This document shows positions 23,735 through 31,544 of a DNA stretch of 48,577 bases, in pieces. The DNA is from Dehalococcoidia bacterium UBA5748 (GTDB taxonomy: Bacteria > Chloroflexota > Dehalococcoidia > Dehalococcoidales > UBA5627). The translations under genes and the position numbers were made by a program. The DNA lies in the NCBI GenBank assembly GCA_002419135.1, contig DIFM01000047.1:1-48577 (forward strand), in the 5' to 3' direction. The notes under the pieces are model-generated. The model worked only from the letters and a program-made list of their open reading frames with translations, made no database searches and was not told the DNA's origin. Numbering within the stretch: position 1 is the stretch's first letter; each line of letters opens with the position of its first letter.

Positions 23735-24787
23735 TCAAATTACCAGCAGCAATCCGACCAGTGATAAAACCGCAATGGGAGGCAGCGCCGGCATCGGTTT
23801 ACCTTTCAGGACATAAGATTGAATCATATAGGCGCAAATAAGTCCTGCAAGCGAGAAAGCTGCAACCAGTAAAGCGGAATTAAATCCCATGGCAAAGTAA
23901 ACAGCCGATGTTAAAAGGAGGGGAAAGCCGATATCGCCTCCACCAAGAATCGAGTGCTTAAAACTCCCGGAAGTGTTTATTGTTTCCGTGCTGATGGCAT
24001 TTTTGTTTTTCGGGCTTTTCAGACTCTCCTTCCACTCGCTGATGCCGGACGGTAAAACGAAAGCCGGCAGAGTGTCCGATGATTCCATTTTCTTTGCCAT
24101 CCATGTCATAAACCCGAAGCGAACCGCCAGGAAGTCATAAGCCGCTATTACCAAAAGCAGTATCATGGCAGTCCACGGTGATAAAAGACGTCCGAATACT
24201 GCGCCAAGGCTGACCATTGTTAGTATCATGATTATATTATGCAGCCAGATGCGTGGCATAAAAAACCATAAAATACCGATTGTCAGTGCAATAACAATCG
24301 ATGGTATAAGCGGCATCCAGAAGACCTGAACAATAAATATGCCCCATGAGAACAGGAACGCAAACAGCGCCCTGAATAATAGCTTGAGCGCCGAGAGCGG
24401 TATAACAAACAACACCACAGCCAGTACAATCACAACAGCGAAAAAGTAGACTAAGATTGCTCCCAGCGATGAGAATAAAGGGGTTTCACTCACATATTCC
24501 GTTACAAATTCCGTTACCTGTGTTTGCGTGGTGATCGACAGGATAACCGAGTTCGAAATGGTTGTAGTTGCAGTTGTTTTTATCGTGTTGGTAGTGGTGG
24601 TGGTGGCTGTGGAGGTAGTTGTAGTCGGCCACAGTATTACTTCATCGGGTTGGTCAGGTATAATTATACCATGTTCTATCAGGTAGGATTCCTGTTGTAC
24701 GATAACGCCGAAGGTAATTGACTGAGCGACAATAAATATTAAAATGCCCCAAAAAACGGGCTTGATTTTAAATTTCTTCCAATTCAT
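23735..24787 (-). CDS. presenilin/SPP-like GxGD intramembrane aspartyl protease
   Basis: A 350-residue membrane protein with about nine TMs. The three hallmarks of the presenilin/signal peptide peptidase clan occur in the right order: Y217-D218 in one helix (A-A-Y-D-F-L), G-G-G-D285 in the next (L-G-G-G-D-I-G-F-P), and the P333-A-L motif near the C-terminus (M-P-A-L-P-P). Asp218 and Asp285 would be the catalytic pair that cuts peptides inside the membrane. Most similar in layout to the archaeal PSH family, which lacks the long presenilin loop cleavage region. Between TM1 and TM2 is an extracytoplasmic loop of about 75 residues, very rich in Thr (about residues 55-93), not a known part of the family. 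Ribosome binding site GGGGAAA. Divergent from a winged-helix regulator. Confidence 0.85.
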   Translation of the reverse strand: MNWKKFKIKPVFWGILIFIVAQSITFGVIVQQESYLIEHGIIIPDQPDEVILWPTTTTSTATTTTTNTIKTTATTTISNSVILSITTQTQVTEFVTEYVSETPLFSSLGAILVYFFAVVIVLAVVLFVIPLSALKLLFRALFAFLFSWGIFIVQVFWMPLIPSIVIALTIGILWFFMPRIWLHNIIMILTMVSLGAVFGRLLSPWTAMILLLVIAAYDFLAVRFGFMTWMAKKMESSDTLPAFVLPSGISEWKESLKSPKNKNAISTETINTSGSFKHSILGGGDIGFPLLLTSAVYFAMGFNSALLVAAFSLAGLICAYMIQSYVLKGKPMPALPPIAVLSLVGLLLVI

Positions 24788-25001
24788 TATTTCCCCATTC
24801 TAAATCAACAATACTATTATATCCATTCTGATGAGTAAACATCCTGATGTGAGAGTATTCTTTTATGCTTTTATTGCCTCTATGCTAACATATTGGGACT
24901 CTGTATGAAAATCATAGGATTGTCCCTTCTGAGCCCGGCGTGTGCTAAAAAAGATTAAGAGCAAAAATAACCGTAGTCGATTCTTTTATTTTAAAAAAGC
25001 G

Positions 25002-25029
25002 TTGTATTTTATGAAAGAACCGCTATAAT
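25002..25029 (+). promoter_or_regulatory. candidate promoter P1 for the winged-helix regulator
   Basis: TTGTAT (25002-25007), 16-base spacer, perfect TATAAT (25024-25029). It would give a leader of about 65 bases. Confidence 0.5.
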
Positions 25030-25057
25030 AAAAACGTGCAGTTTTTAAAAAGGATAC

Positions 25058-25085
25058 TTGATATCTGTCAAAATTAATGTAAAAT
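25058..25085 (+). promoter_or_regulatory. candidate promoter P2, near-leaderless
   Basis: TTGATA (25058-25063), 16-base spacer, TAAAAT (25080-25085). The start of transcription would fall near 25092, only about 8 bases before the ATG, which agrees with the lack of any ribosome binding site there. Confidence 0.4.
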
Positions 25086-25099
25086 GTGTGTAATTTATA

Positions 25100-25882
25100 A
25101 TGATAGAAGTATTGCGTAATAAAAATCAAACCACCAAGTTCCAGATTCTGGTAGAAATAGCTGCCAAAGGTCCCGATATTCAGCAGCGTGAAATCGCCGG
25201 AGAGCTGGATATTACACCGCAGGCGGTTTCCGATTATATCGCACAGCTTATTAGTGAAGGAATGCTGGTGGCGCTGGGACGTTCAAGTTATCGATTGACA
25301 AATGAGGGGGTCAACCGGGTAATCAAATCTTTAAAGGAATTAAACTCGTACAATCTATATATACAAAGGGCGGTAAATAATATATCCGTCTGTGCCGCGC
25401 TTGCAGAAGATGATTTAGATAGCAGTCAGCAGGTATCATTAAAGATGAAGGGTGGATTGCTTTATGCCTCAACGAAGATTAACGACGGAGCAACGGGTTT
25501 TACAGCAACAGCCGCCAAAGCCGGAGAGGATGTCGGAATATCCGGAATAAAGGGTATTGTTCCTCTGGAGACAGGTAAAGTTATAGTTTTTAGAATACCC
25601 GATATTACACGCGGGGGTTCCCGTAATGTTAATTACAACTTGCTGAAAAAATGTGCAGGCGATAGCAGCATTATAGCCGGACTGGGGATAGAGTCCTATG
25701 CGGCACTTACAAAAATCGGTGTTGATTATTATCGCTACGGTATCGTAGAGGTTGTTGTTGAGGCTGCCAGGACCGGACTTGACGTGTTTGTTTGTTGTGT
25801 TGAAGGTGAATTAAACAAGTTGATAATTCGGTTGGAAAAAGAGAAAATCCATTTCCGGTTGGTTGCGGAATCAAGCCTGTAA
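25100..25882 (+). CDS. winged-helix transcriptional regulator with archaeal-type C-terminal domain
   Basis: Residues 1-75 form a MarR-like winged helix: I-Q-Q-R-E-I-A-G-E-L-D-I-T-P-Q-A-V-S is the helix-turn-helix, and G-R-S-S-Y-R-L-T the wing. The remaining about 185 residues do not look like a common bacterial effector domain. They contain two Gly-rich repeats with similar wording (G-I-K-G-I-V-P-L-E-T-G-K-V-I-V-F and later G-I-E-S-Y-A-A-L-T-K-I-G). This arrangement recalls uncharacterised predicted regulators known mostly from archaea (from memory, not certain). No ribosome binding site precedes the ATG. A DJ-1/PfpI gene follows 56 bases later on the same strand. Target and ligand are unknown. 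Confidence 0.7.
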   Translation: MIEVLRNKNQTTKFQILVEIAAKGPDIQQREIAGELDITPQAVSDYIAQLISEGMLVALGRSSYRLTNEGVNRVIKSLKELNSYNLYIQRAVNNISVCAALAEDDLDSSQQVSLKMKGGLLYASTKINDGATGFTATAAKAGEDVGISGIKGIVPLETGKVIVFRIPDITRGGSRNVNYNLLKKCAGDSSIIAGLGIESYAALTKIGVDYYRYGIVEVVVEAARTGLDVFVCCVEGELNKLIIRLEKEKIHFRLVAESSL

Positions 25883-25938
25883 ATGCGATGGACAATTCTC
25901 GGTTATACGGTATTTAATTTAATGCAGAAGGAAGAAAG

Positions 25939-26565
25939 ATGAAAAAATCAGTTTATCTTTATGTTTTCGATACAATGGCAGATTGGGAAGTGGGTTATAT
26001 AACCGCTGAAATAAATTCGGGAAGATTTTTTAAAAAGGGTAGCCCTTCATTAAAACTGGTTACCGTAGGTAACGATAAATCCGAGGTAACTACGCTGGGG
26101 GGATTGAAATTCAAGCCGGATATAGAACTTGCCGATTTGAAGCTCAAAGATATAGCTGTTTTAATTTTACCGGGAGGAGATACATGGCTGGATTCCGTCC
26201 ATGACGCAATGCTGGAAATCGCGGAAAAATGTATTAAGGAAAATATTATTGTTGCCGCAATTTGCGGTGCTACAATGGGGCTGGCATGTAAAGGATTGCT
26301 GAATAACAGACCGCATACTGCCAACAATCTTGAGTTTGTGAAAGCCTTTTGTCCCGATTACAGTGGGGAAGCTTTCTATCAAAAACAGCCTGCGGTTACC
26401 GACGGCAATCTGATAACGGCAAGTGGTATTGCACCGTTGGATTTTTCAGCGCAGGTTTTTGCCGTGCTGGACGTTTTTACTCCTGAGATAGTGGATGTCT
26501 GGTATCAGCTTTACAATACCCGTGACCCGAAATACTATTACACACTGATGGAAGCGATTCAATAA
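25939..26565 (+). CDS. DJ-1/PfpI family protein (class I glutamine amidotransferase-like)
   Basis: A 208-residue Rossmann-like protein of the DJ-1/PfpI superfamily. Cys109 in the nucleophile elbow (V-A-A-I-C-G-A-T) and Glu17 (D-W-E-V-G-Y) are the expected pair. L-P-G-G-D precedes the elbow, as in the YdeA/YoaZ-like branch. Members include glyoxalases, deglycase-like stress proteins and peptidases; which applies here cannot be told. Good ribosome binding site (GGAAG). It may be cotranscribed with the winged-helix gene upstream. The BtuF-like operon downstream has its own promoter. Confidence 0.85.
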   Translation: MKKSVYLYVFDTMADWEVGYITAEINSGRFFKKGSPSLKLVTVGNDKSEVTTLGGLKFKPDIELADLKLKDIAVLILPGGDTWLDSVHDAMLEIAEKCIKENIIVAAICGATMGLACKGLLNNRPHTANNLEFVKAFCPDYSGEAFYQKQPAVTDGNLITASGIAPLDFSAQVFAVLDVFTPEIVDVWYQLYNTRDPKYYYTLMEAIQ

Positions 26566-26616
26566 CTAAAAAGCCTTAACATATTAAAAAATATCCCCAT
26601 AAGATTCAAAGGTATA

Positions 26617-26645
26617 TTGACAGCTCCCCTTTTTGTTATTATAAT
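26617..26645 (+). promoter_or_regulatory. promoter of the corrinoid uptake and salvage operon
   Basis: TTGACA (26617-26622), 17-base spacer, TATAAT (26640-26645): both hexamers are perfect consensus with ideal spacing. Such a strong promoter usually needs a repressor, and the adjacent palindrome fits that. Confidence 0.85.
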
Positions 26646-26654
26646 CAAGTAAAA

Positions 26655-26668
26655 TTGATAATTATCAA
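26655..26668 (+). promoter_or_regulatory. 14-bp perfect palindrome over the transcription start (operator candidate)
   Basis: TTGATAATTATCAA begins 9 bases after the -10 hexamer, so it covers the expected +1 to +15. It resembles the GATAAT/ATTATC half-sites of Fur-family boxes, which points to metal-responsive repression (inference). No B12 riboswitch was seen in this leader. Confidence 0.5.
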
Positions 26669-26695
26669 GAATACTTTATTTTATGGGGGTCTAAT

Positions 26696-27703
26696 TTGAA
26701 GCCGTTTAGAAGATTTATGACTGTTATCGGTTTGGTATCCATAATAGCTTTGTCTGTACCATTTATTTCAAGCTGTAAGCCTGAGGTACAGACAGTTACC
26801 GCAACCACTACCAAAACAACCGTATCCACTTCAGTTTCGACTGTAACTTCTACCGTAACCGAAACCGTACAATTGATAAGCGTAACCGATGACGCCGGTA
26901 TAACTTATACCTTCGAGGGGGCGGTCGATACGATAGTGTCAATGGCGCCTTCCATTACGGAAATCGTCTATTTTGTCGGCGCAGATGATAAACTTATCGG
27001 TAGAACCGATTACTGCAGCTATCCCGAAGAAGTGAGTGAAGTCGAAAGCATCGGAGGCTACTATGACCCCAACAAGGAGAAAATCCTTCTGCTTAACCCC
27101 GATGTTGTACTTGCAGACAGCATTCAATGCACCACCGGGGATGTCGAATGGTTGCAATCGCAAGGATTAACCGTTATCGTGATAGCCCCCTCCGACATCG
27201 AGGGTGTTATGAGGGATATAACGCTTGTGGGTGAGCTCTCTGGGCATCACTCCTTCGCGGCTGATGCCGTAGCGGGTCTGCAAGACAGAATAAATGCTGT
27301 CTGTAGCGCTCTTGGCGGGATTGATGAAACCGAAAAACCATCTGTATTGCATATTACATGGTTCGACCCTTTATGGACAACCGGCGAACATACATTTATG
27401 GATATTATTATTGATATGGCAGGCGGCGTTAATGTTTTTGCTGATGTGGAAGGGGACGTTCAGGTTGACCTGGAACAGGCGGTAATACGCAATCCTGATA
27501 TTATTACTGTTGTCACCGACCATGGCTCCGAATCATCTTTTTATGGGGTTATTGCGGAAGACTCCCCCTTTAAAGAAACAAATGCCTATTTGAACGGGCA
27601 TATCTATATCGTTGATTCCGATATTGTCTGCCGCGCCGGTCCGCGTATAGTTGATGCACTTGAAATCTATGCCGGGCTTTTACATCCGGATTTATTCTCT
27701 TAA
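26696..27703 (+). CDS. btuF: corrinoid/siderophore ABC transporter binding lipoprotein (BtuF-like)
   Basis: A 335-residue lipoprotein: signal peptide with Cys27 lipidation site (I-S-S-C), then a Thr/Ser/Val-rich spacer (about residues 31-60), then a class III helical-backbone binding protein (V-S-M-A-P-S-I-T-E-I-V and G-G-Y-Y-D-P-N-K-E-K-I-L-L-L-N-P-D-V-V-L-A). It captures a chelate outside the cell for the BtuCD-like transporter encoded next. The family includes B12, haem and iron-siderophore binders. B12 or cobinamide is the best guess because cobTSC follow in the same run of genes. The start is TTG at 26696 with GGGGG 6 bases upstream. First gene of the operon, behind a consensus promoter. 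Confidence 0.85.
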   Translation: MKPFRRFMTVIGLVSIIALSVPFISSCKPEVQTVTATTTKTTVSTSVSTVTSTVTETVQLISVTDDAGITYTFEGAVDTIVSMAPSITEIVYFVGADDKLIGRTDYCSYPEEVSEVESIGGYYDPNKEKILLLNPDVVLADSIQCTTGDVEWLQSQGLTVIVIAPSDIEGVMRDITLVGELSGHHSFAADAVAGLQDRINAVCSALGGIDETEKPSVLHITWFDPLWTTGEHTFMDIIIDMAGGVNVFADVEGDVQVDLEQAVIRNPDIITVVTDHGSESSFYGVIAEDSPFKETNAYLNGHIYIVDSDIVCRAGPRIVDALEIYAGLLHPDLFS

Positions 27704-27762
27704 AACAATATAACTCAATATCATTTAATATATACAACCATTCGTGAAGGAAATGCTTTCGG

Positions 27763-28875
27763 ATGGTAGGGCCGGTATCGGTATTGAGTATGTACTTGGC
27801 AATAGTTATGATAGCAGAAAAGAAAAACAATTATGCAAATCCGGTCAAATGGAGGGGAAGGTTGCTTGCTGCCGTCTTCCTTTTTATTTTGTTGCTTATG
27901 GTAATATTTTTTGCTATAAGTTTAGGTAGTTCATCCATACCTTTGGAAAAAACTCTTAGCATCATAATATCTCAAATACCCTTTATTTCTATCCCCGAAG
28001 CGTGGGAAGGAACAATGGAAACTGTGATTATCAATCTGCGTATGCCGCGTGTTCTTTTAGCCGGTTTAACAGGAGCGGCGCTGGCGGTTGCCGGCGCTAC
28101 CTATCAGGGGCTTTTTCGCAATCCGCTGGCAGACCCTTATCTTATCGGTGTATCTCAGGGGGCGGGGTTGGGAGCCGTTATCGGTTTTTTAATTCCATTA
28201 AGCAGTTCATTTTGGAGTTTGAACCTGGTATCGGTATTTGCTTTTATCGGGGGATTGGGAGCGGTATTCGTAGTCTACTCGCTGGGCAAAGTGGGGAAAA
28301 GCCTGCCGATGACAACTCTGATTCTAGCCGGTGTCGCTCTGGGGGCATTTTTATCGGCTATTACCTCCTATCTTTTAATAACCAGCGGTGAATCCTTTCA
28401 TGGCATGTCGTCATGGCTTATGGGAGGTTTTTCGTCTCCTAAGTGGGTTCATGTCTGGATAACCCTGCCAGTAATAATCCTTGGCTCACTTATTATCTGC
28501 CTCCACGGGCGTTCTCTGAATGTTATGCAGTTCGATGAAGAGCAGGCTCAACAACTCGGTATCAACGTCGAAAGAACCAAACGCATTTTACTTGTAGTAG
28601 CCACCTTAATTACCGCCGCTGCTGTCAGTTTCGGCGGCATTATCGGGTTTGTGGGTATTATAATCCCGCATGCGGTACGTTTAATATGGGGGCCTGATTT
28701 CCGTTTTCTGCTGCCGTTGTCTATACTATGCGGCAGTATATTCCTGATTCTTGCCGATCTTTTGGCAAGAACTGTTATGCCGCCCACTGAAATACCGCTT
28801 GGAATCGTAACCGCTTTCTTCGGGGCTCCCTTCTTTCTGTATCTGCTGAAGCGTAAAAAGAAAGCGGTTTTTTAG
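27763..28875 (+). CDS. btuC: FecCD/BtuC family ABC permease
   Basis: A 370-residue membrane subunit of the BtuC/FecCD family with about ten TMs. Family segments: L-R-M-P-R-V-L-L-A-G-L-T-G-A-A-L-A-V-A-G-A-T-Y-Q, N-P-L-A-D-P-Y-L-I-G-V-S-Q-G-A-G-L-G, and G-I-I-G-F-V-G-I-I-I-P-H-A-V-R. The start is uncertain: the longest frame begins at 27763, but the first about 27 residues are not conserved in the family, and the ATG at 27808 (MIAEKKNN) is possible. It lies 59 bases after btuF and 15 before btuD. Imports the chelate bound by the BtuF-like protein. Confidence 0.9.
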   Translation: MVGPVSVLSMYLAIVMIAEKKNNYANPVKWRGRLLAAVFLFILLLMVIFFAISLGSSSIPLEKTLSIIISQIPFISIPEAWEGTMETVIINLRMPRVLLAGLTGAALAVAGATYQGLFRNPLADPYLIGVSQGAGLGAVIGFLIPLSSSFWSLNLVSVFAFIGGLGAVFVVYSLGKVGKSLPMTTLILAGVALGAFLSAITSYLLITSGESFHGMSSWLMGGFSSPKWVHVWITLPVIILGSLIICLHGRSLNVMQFDEEQAQQLGINVERTKRILLVVATLITAAAVSFGGIIGFVGIIIPHAVRLIWGPDFRFLLPLSILCGSIFLILADLLARTVMPPTEIPLGIVTAFFGAPFFLYLLKRKKKAVF

Positions 28876-28890
28876 GGAAGGAGAAAAATT

Positions 28891-29688
28891 ATGAAAAAAT
28901 TATCTTTAAAAAATGTTACTCTCGGATATGGCGAAACAATAGTTTTATCTGGTATCGATATGGACATCTTTTCGGGGGAAGTATTGGGGATTGTTGGTCC
29001 TAACGGATGCGGTAAATCCACTCTTATTAAAGGTATAACCAGGGTTGTTCCGCTTAAAGGTGGGGATATTTTACTTAACGAAAAGTCTATAACCGGCATA
29101 CCACAGAATGATATTGCCCGCACTGTAGCCGTTGTTCCTCAATCGACTGCTCTTCCGGAGGCATTTACCGCTTTTGAAATAGTGCTTATGGGGCGCACTC
29201 CGCATATGAAGTTTTTGGAATACGAAGGACAAAAAGATGTTGATATCGTTGTAAAAGCAATGAAAATGACGGATACTATTCATCTTGCCGAAAGGCGTGC
29301 AGGAGAGCTTTCAGGCGGTGAAAGACAGCGTTTAACAATTGCCCGCGCTCTGGCGCAAAAACCGCAAATAATCCTGTTAGACGAGCCTACCTCGCATCTC
29401 GACATCAACTACCAGATAGAAACTCTCGAATTGATATCGGAACTATGTAAAGAAGAGGGTTTGGCGGTACTTGCCGCTTTACATGACCTAAATCTGGCAG
29501 CCCAGTATTGCGACCGAATCATAATGCTGAATAAAGGCCGCATTTTTAATGAGGGCACACCCTGCGAAGTGGTCACTGCCGTAAACGTTAAAGAGGTATA
29601 CGGCGCCGACGTCTGTATATCTTCGCATCCTATAAACAGGCTTCCGGTTACGCTGGTAACAGGCAGCCGCGGGCATAACGGAAATTAA
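28891..29688 (+). CDS. btuD: corrinoid/siderophore ABC transporter ATPase (BtuD/FepC-like)
   Basis: A 265-residue ABC ATPase. Walker A G-P-N-G-C-G-K-S-T, Q-loop V-V-P-Q-S-T, signature L-S-G-G-E-R-Q-R, Walker B I-I-L-L-D-E-P-T-S-H-L-D, and switch histidine in A-A-L-H-D-L-N-L-A. The last two motifs are those of the FepC/BtuD branch. Ribosome binding site GGAAGGAGA at 28876-28884, 6 bases before the ATG. It completes the importer; the gene for CobT follows 38 bases later. Confidence 0.92.
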   Translation: MKKLSLKNVTLGYGETIVLSGIDMDIFSGEVLGIVGPNGCGKSTLIKGITRVVPLKGGDILLNEKSITGIPQNDIARTVAVVPQSTALPEAFTAFEIVLMGRTPHMKFLEYEGQKDVDIVVKAMKMTDTIHLAERRAGELSGGERQRLTIARALAQKPQIILLDEPTSHLDINYQIETLELISELCKEEGLAVLAALHDLNLAAQYCDRIIMLNKGRIFNEGTPCEVVTAVNVKEVYGADVCISSHPINRLPVTLVTGSRGHNGN

Positions 29689-29726
29689 AAAAGGCAGATA
29701 ATCGATTGTTTTATAGAGAGGTATGA

Positions 29727-30794
29727 ATGAGCAGTTCGCTGTCAGAAATCATAAATAGAATAGAACCTGTCGATAAAGGGGTAATGGAGCTTGCCCGCAA
29801 ACGGCAGGATTCGCTTACCAAGCCCAGAGGGAGCCTCGGTAAGCTGGAGGAGGTATCTGTCAGGGTGGCAGGTATGCGTCGCTGCATTTGCTCTACATTC
29901 GATAACAAAGCTATTGTGGTTATGGCAGCCGACCATGGAGTGGTAGCCGAAGGAGTCAGTGCCTATCCCCAGTCGGTAACGCGACAGATGGTCTATCCGT
30001 TTCTTAGCGGATGCGCCGCTGTTAACGTTTTTGCCAGGCATATCGGAGCGCGCGTGGTAGTGGTGGATATGGGGGTAATCGGCGGTTTCGAACCTCATCC
30101 ATTGCTGCAATCCAAATCGATAGCATTCGGTACCGCCAATATGGCTACAGGTGCGGCAATGACTCGTAAACAGGCAACCGATTCAATAGAAGCAGGCATT
30201 GCCGTTATAGAATCTCAAATAGCTGAGGGGTTGGATATCATAGGCACCGGTGAAATGGGAATCGGTAACACCACTGCCGCCAGCGCCATTTGTGCGGCGG
30301 TTACCGGAAGAAATGTGTCGGAAGTTGCGGGGAGGGGAACGGGTATCGACGATAATCAACTGGAGCATAAAATAGAGGTCATTAATCGGGCTCTGGAGGT
30401 CAACCGACCCGACGGCAACGACACCATTGATATTTTATCGAAAGTAGGCGGTTTTGAAATCGGCGGGCTTACCGGAGTAATACTGGGTGCAGCTGCCAAC
30501 CGTATCCCCGTAGTTATAGACGGTTTCATATCGGGGGCGGCGGCTTTACTTGCGGTTAAACTGTCGCCTCAGGTAAAAGATTACCTTATTGCATCGCACC
30601 TGTCCGAGGAGCGCGGACATCGCATTATGCTGGAATATATGGGTTTGATACCTCTTTTGGACCTGGATATGCGTCTGGGTGAAGGCACCGGAGCGGCTCT
30701 GGGGATTTCTCTGGTTGAGGCATCGGTAAAGATATTAAAAGAGATGAAAACCTTTCAAGAAGCGGGTGTATCGGATAAGGATACGGAGGGTTAG
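29727..30794 (+). CDS. cobT: nicotinate-nucleotide--dimethylbenzimidazole phosphoribosyltransferase CobT
   Basis: CobT activates the lower-ligand base (dimethylbenzimidazole or a related base) with nicotinate mononucleotide to give alpha-ribazole phosphate. It has 355 residues, the normal length. Conserved pieces: K-P-R-G-S-L-G-K-L-E, V-M-A-A-D-H-G-V-V-A-E-G-V-S-A-Y-P, T-G-E-M-G-I-G-N-T-T-A-A-S-A, and near the C-terminus D-M-R-L-G-E-G-T-G-A-A-L with the catalytic glutamate. Its stop directly precedes the cobS start. No base-making gene (bluB, bza) is seen here, so the base must come from elsewhere. Confidence 0.96.
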   Translation: MSSSLSEIINRIEPVDKGVMELARKRQDSLTKPRGSLGKLEEVSVRVAGMRRCICSTFDNKAIVVMAADHGVVAEGVSAYPQSVTRQMVYPFLSGCAAVNVFARHIGARVVVVDMGVIGGFEPHPLLQSKSIAFGTANMATGAAMTRKQATDSIEAGIAVIESQIAEGLDIIGTGEMGIGNTTAASAICAAVTGRNVSEVAGRGTGIDDNQLEHKIEVINRALEVNRPDGNDTIDILSKVGGFEIGGLTGVILGAAANRIPVVIDGFISGAAALLAVKLSPQVKDYLIASHLSEERGHRIMLEYMGLIPLLDLDMRLGEGTGAALGISLVEASVKILKEMKTFQEAGVSDKDTEG

Positions 30795-31532
30795 ATGGGC
30801 TTCTGGATAGCGTTGCAATTTCTTACCATTATCCCCATGCCCTTTAAAAAAGAACCGGAAATGCGGGAAATCGCCTCTTCTCTGGTCTTTTTCCCGATAG
30901 TCGGCTTACTTATCGGTCTGCTGCTGTTTTTAGCTAACTGGGGATTGGGAGCGGTTTTTTCCCCTGTAATTACCGCTACTCTAACGTTATTGGTTTGGGT
31001 ATTAATCAGTGGCGCCATGCATTTGGACGGACTGGCAGACAGCTGCGACGGGTTGGCAGGCAGTACTGCCGAAAAACGGCTGGAGATTATGAAGGATAGC
31101 CATACCGGGGCTTTCGGTGTGGTCGGTATTTCTCTTCTGCTACTGGTCAAGTTTGCGGCTATGGTTTCACTATCCGGCTGGGATTGGGAAGCGCTGCTGC
31201 TGGCGCCGGTATTCGGGTCGTGGGCAATGGTTTTGTCAATTACCGCCTTCCCGTATGCACGCAAGAAAGGGGTGGGGCAGGCATTCAAACAGGGTGCTAC
31301 CGCATTGAAGTTGGTTATAGCATCGCTTATAACACTGGCCGCCGCCGTATTATTGGTCGGGTGGTGGGGTATTGTCATGATGGCAGTAATATGTCTGGTT
31401 ACTATCACGATAGGCTCCTTTTTCAAATCACGATTGGGGGGATTAACCGGTGATACATACGGAGCCGTCAAGGAAGTTAATGAAGCAGTCGTGCTGATTG
31501 TTACACCTGTGCTGCTTTCGATTGGTTTTTAA
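30795..31532 (+). CDS. cobS: adenosylcobinamide-GDP ribazoletransferase CobS
   Basis: CobS joins adenosylcobinamide-GDP and alpha-ribazole (phosphate) in the membrane, closing the lower loop of cobalamin. It is a 245-residue polytopic protein. The active-site signature is clear: G-A-M-H-L-D-G-L-A-D-S-C-D-G-L-A-G (about residues 73-89), then E-K-R-L-E-I-M-K-D-S-H-T-G-A-F-G. About six TMs. The ATG follows the cobT stop with no gap; translation is surely coupled. Product family certain. Confidence 0.95.
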   Translation: MGFWIALQFLTIIPMPFKKEPEMREIASSLVFFPIVGLLIGLLLFLANWGLGAVFSPVITATLTLLVWVLISGAMHLDGLADSCDGLAGSTAEKRLEIMKDSHTGAFGVVGISLLLLVKFAAMVSLSGWDWEALLLAPVFGSWAMVLSITAFPYARKKGVGQAFKQGATALKLVIASLITLAAAVLLVGWWGIVMMAVICLVTITIGSFFKSRLGGLTGDTYGAVKEVNEAVVLIVTPVLLSIGF

Positions 31533-31544
31533 GGAGTTTAGATT

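Larger units (their letters stand above)
24788..25099. other. divergent promoter region, presenilin-like gene and winged-helix regulator
   Basis: A 312-bp AT-rich gap with two promoter candidates for the rightward gene (annotated separately). No reading frame or clear hairpin terminator. The leftward promoter was not identified. Confidence 0.35.

Noticed and set aside
26566..26695. Cobalamin riboswitch before the corrinoid operon
   Set aside because: The B12-box type conserved segment was looked for and not found. The transcript leader is only about 45 bases long from the consensus promoter, too short for this class.
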